A stretch of DNA of 6,443 bases, taken from assembly GCA_937915965.1 (NCBI GenBank), contig CALGHC010000892.1, positions 1-6,443 of the forward strand, read 5' to 3'. The position numbers and the translations under genes were made by a program. Position 1 is the first letter of the stretch, and each line of letters opens with the position of its first letter. Positions 5,235-6,443 of the stretch are shown here, piece by piece. The notes below the pieces were generated by a model. The model saw only the letters and a program-made list of their open reading frames with translations. It was not told the origin of the DNA and did no database searches. The DNA comes from an uncultured Myxococcales bacterium. GTDB lineage: Bacteria > Myxococcota_A > UBA9042.

Positions 5235-6443
5235 TCAGCGCGTCGAAACGGGGCTTTGGCTGCTGCGCAACGCCAAGGGCGCGCCGTGGCGCATCGTGTT
5301 CTCGGCGACGCTGCGGGTGTGCAGGTGCGCGCGAACAAAGGCCCGCCAGTCTGGAGGCTGCGCTCCGATCGTCGGGCAGCAGAGGCGGCGCAGTCCCATG
5401 CTGCCAGCGGGTGCGTCCAGGCAGACGGCGAGCAGCGGCTGCCACGGGCCCGCCCCCCCGTCGAGGACGACCGAGGCGATGTCGGGATCGGCGAGCGCGA
5501 CGCCCAGGGCGTCGGGACCGCTGACCTCGTCGACGTCGAACAGACGCCGGTCGACTCCATCCGTGTGCAAGACATCAGCGAGAGCGCGCCACGCAGAGAC
5601 CGCGCCGCCAATGGCGATCACCCGCACCGGGTTGGCGGTGGCGATGGCGGCGGCCACGTGAGCCAGCGCGTGAGGACCCGGCCGACGGCGACAGCTCAAC
5701 ACGACGATCCCACCCCGGCCGAGGCTGTTGCGGTCGTAACTCTCTTGGCCAGGGATGGTCCGATTCGCGTGGCGCTCGGTCCTCTCGCCAGCGAGGTGGT
5801 CCGTCGCCCAAGCGGCGACTCCCGACAGGGCAGCGGCACCACGAACGTCGATCAAAGTGGCCAGGGCGCGCGCGGATCGACGAAGCACCGCCGCCGCGCG
5901 CAGACCCGACTGAGGTGCGAGACTGCGGCCCAGCCTCTGGTCGATCGCCGGTGGTGGCCGACCCGTCTCGACCTGCGCCAGCCACGCCGGAACCGGGCCG
6001 GCGTCAAGATCCTCAGCCGGCTGGCCGGCGACCGCGTAGAATGCGGCGAGATAGTCGCGGCCTCCGGCCTTGGGCCCGGTCCCCGACATGCGAAATCCGC
6101 CAAACGGTTCGATGGCTACGCGTGCCCCTGTGATCGTTCGGTTGACGTAGAAGTTGCCGCAGGCCGCTCGTTGCTCGAAGAACGCGACGTCGTCGCGGCT
6201 CTGCGCAAAAACGCCGCCGGTGAGCGCGTACGGCGTCGCGTTGAAGAGCGCCAGCGCCTCCTCGTGACCATCGGTCGGGATAATATGCAGCACCGGCCCG
6301 AACTGCTCGGTCATCGCGGTCGAGTTCGCCCGGATCGCGGCCGCCGCCGGCAGCTCGAATACCGCCGGACCGACGCGGTTGCCGGGCGCATCGGCCAGCT
6401 CCGCCGAGCGATCAATCACGACCCGGCCGCCAGCCTCGGTGCA
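5235..6443 (-). CDS. L-glutamate gamma-semialdehyde dehydrogenase, PutA/PruA type, 3' part only
   Basis: The last 402 codons of a larger gene whose 5' part lies beyond the right edge; the frame is open to base 6443. The family oxidises glutamate semialdehyde to glutamate with NAD+, the second step of proline breakdown. Residues here are numbered from the GTG codon at 6419, which I treat as internal. Visible are EQFGPVLH (38-45), an ALDH signature with its cofactor-binding Glu, and GNFYVNRTITGARVAIEPFGG (88-108) running into FRMSGTGPKAGG (109-120), the block of glutamate-semialdehyde dehydrogenases. The catalytic Cys is outside the window. About 245 further residues follow, with IPGQESYDRNSLGRGGIVVLS and, near the end, RSVAENTMRHGAPL, resembling the extra C-terminal ALDH-like domain and oligomerisation flap of long PutA proteins. 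A proline dehydrogenase domain upstream is therefore likely but unseen. The symbol is left empty because putA and pruA cannot be told apart from this part. Confidence 0.9.
   Translation of the reverse strand, partial: CTEAGGRVVIDRSAELADAPGNRVGPAVFELPAAAAIRANSTAMTEQFGPVLHIIPTDGHEEALALFNATPYALTGGVFAQSRDDVAFFEQRAACGNFYVNRTITGARVAIEPFGGFRMSGTGPKAGGRDYLAAFYAVAGQPAEDLDAGPVPAWLAQVETGRPPPAIDQRLGRSLAPQSGLRAAAVLRRSARALATLIDVRGAAALSGVAAWATDHLAGERTERHANRTIPGQESYDRNSLGRGGIVVLSCRRRPGPHALAHVAAAIATANPVRVIAIGGAVSAWRALADVLHTDGVDRRLFDVDEVSGPDALGVALADPDIASVVLDGGAGPWQPLLAVCLDAPAGSMGLRRLCCPTIGAQPPDWRAFVRAHLHTRSVAENTMRHGAPLALRSSQSPVSTR

Noticed and set aside
6417..6419. GTG at 6419 as the true start of the dehydrogenase
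   Set aside because: The frame stays open to the window edge, and starting here would remove the catalytic Cys and most of the cofactor-binding domain. It is an internal Val codon.

Overview
The window is GC-rich chromosomal DNA, probably from a myxobacterium or relative (Myxococcota, formerly Deltaproteobacteria). The best evidence is the protein at 935-3112. It is a secreted metzincin with tandem eight-cysteine modules and a MYXO-CTERM-type C-terminus (a Cys, one hydrophobic helix, then RRR), a sorting signal typical of that phylum. I see no insertion sequence, CRISPR array, tRNA, rRNA or phage gene. No stretch longer than 300 bases lacks a gene.

Layout. Positions 1-183 are a leader holding a 14-bp tandem repeat that is AT-rich against its surroundings, a small dyad and a weak promoter candidate. 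Next come two forward genes 37 bp apart, probably co-transcribed: a small exported protein of unknown function (184-897) and the matrixin-like protease (935-3112). A short convergent gap (3113-3195) carries a five-copy 12-bp repeat that begins on the protease stop codon. The remaining genes are on the minus strand: a response-regulator-like protein with a degenerate GGDEF-like domain (3196-4251), an Fe/Mn superoxide dismutase (4459-5055), and the 3' part of a long PutA/PruA-type L-glutamate gamma-semialdehyde dehydrogenase that runs off the right edge (5235 to beyond 6443).

How the genes may work together. The forward pair looks like an export/cell-surface unit: an exported partner and an envelope-anchored or processed protease. 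On the minus strand, superoxide dismutase lies just downstream of a proline/glutamate-semialdehyde catabolic gene. That fits flavin-linked proline oxidation as a source of oxidants, but it is only inferred from position, and the dismutase has its own candidate promoter. The regulator has Glu in place of the phospho-accepting Asp and has lost the GGDEF signature, so it looks like a phosphorylation-independent, non-catalytic signalling protein.

Gap contents. 4252-4458 holds a perfect 6-4-6 inverted repeat and GC-rich palindromes. 5056-5234 holds the candidate dismutase promoter and leader. The most unusual items are the altered regulator, the protease with a cysteine insert inside its catalytic domain, and the repeats at 43-93 and 3111-3170. 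I found no clear new multi-gene system; the exported protein plus protease pair is the best candidate for one.
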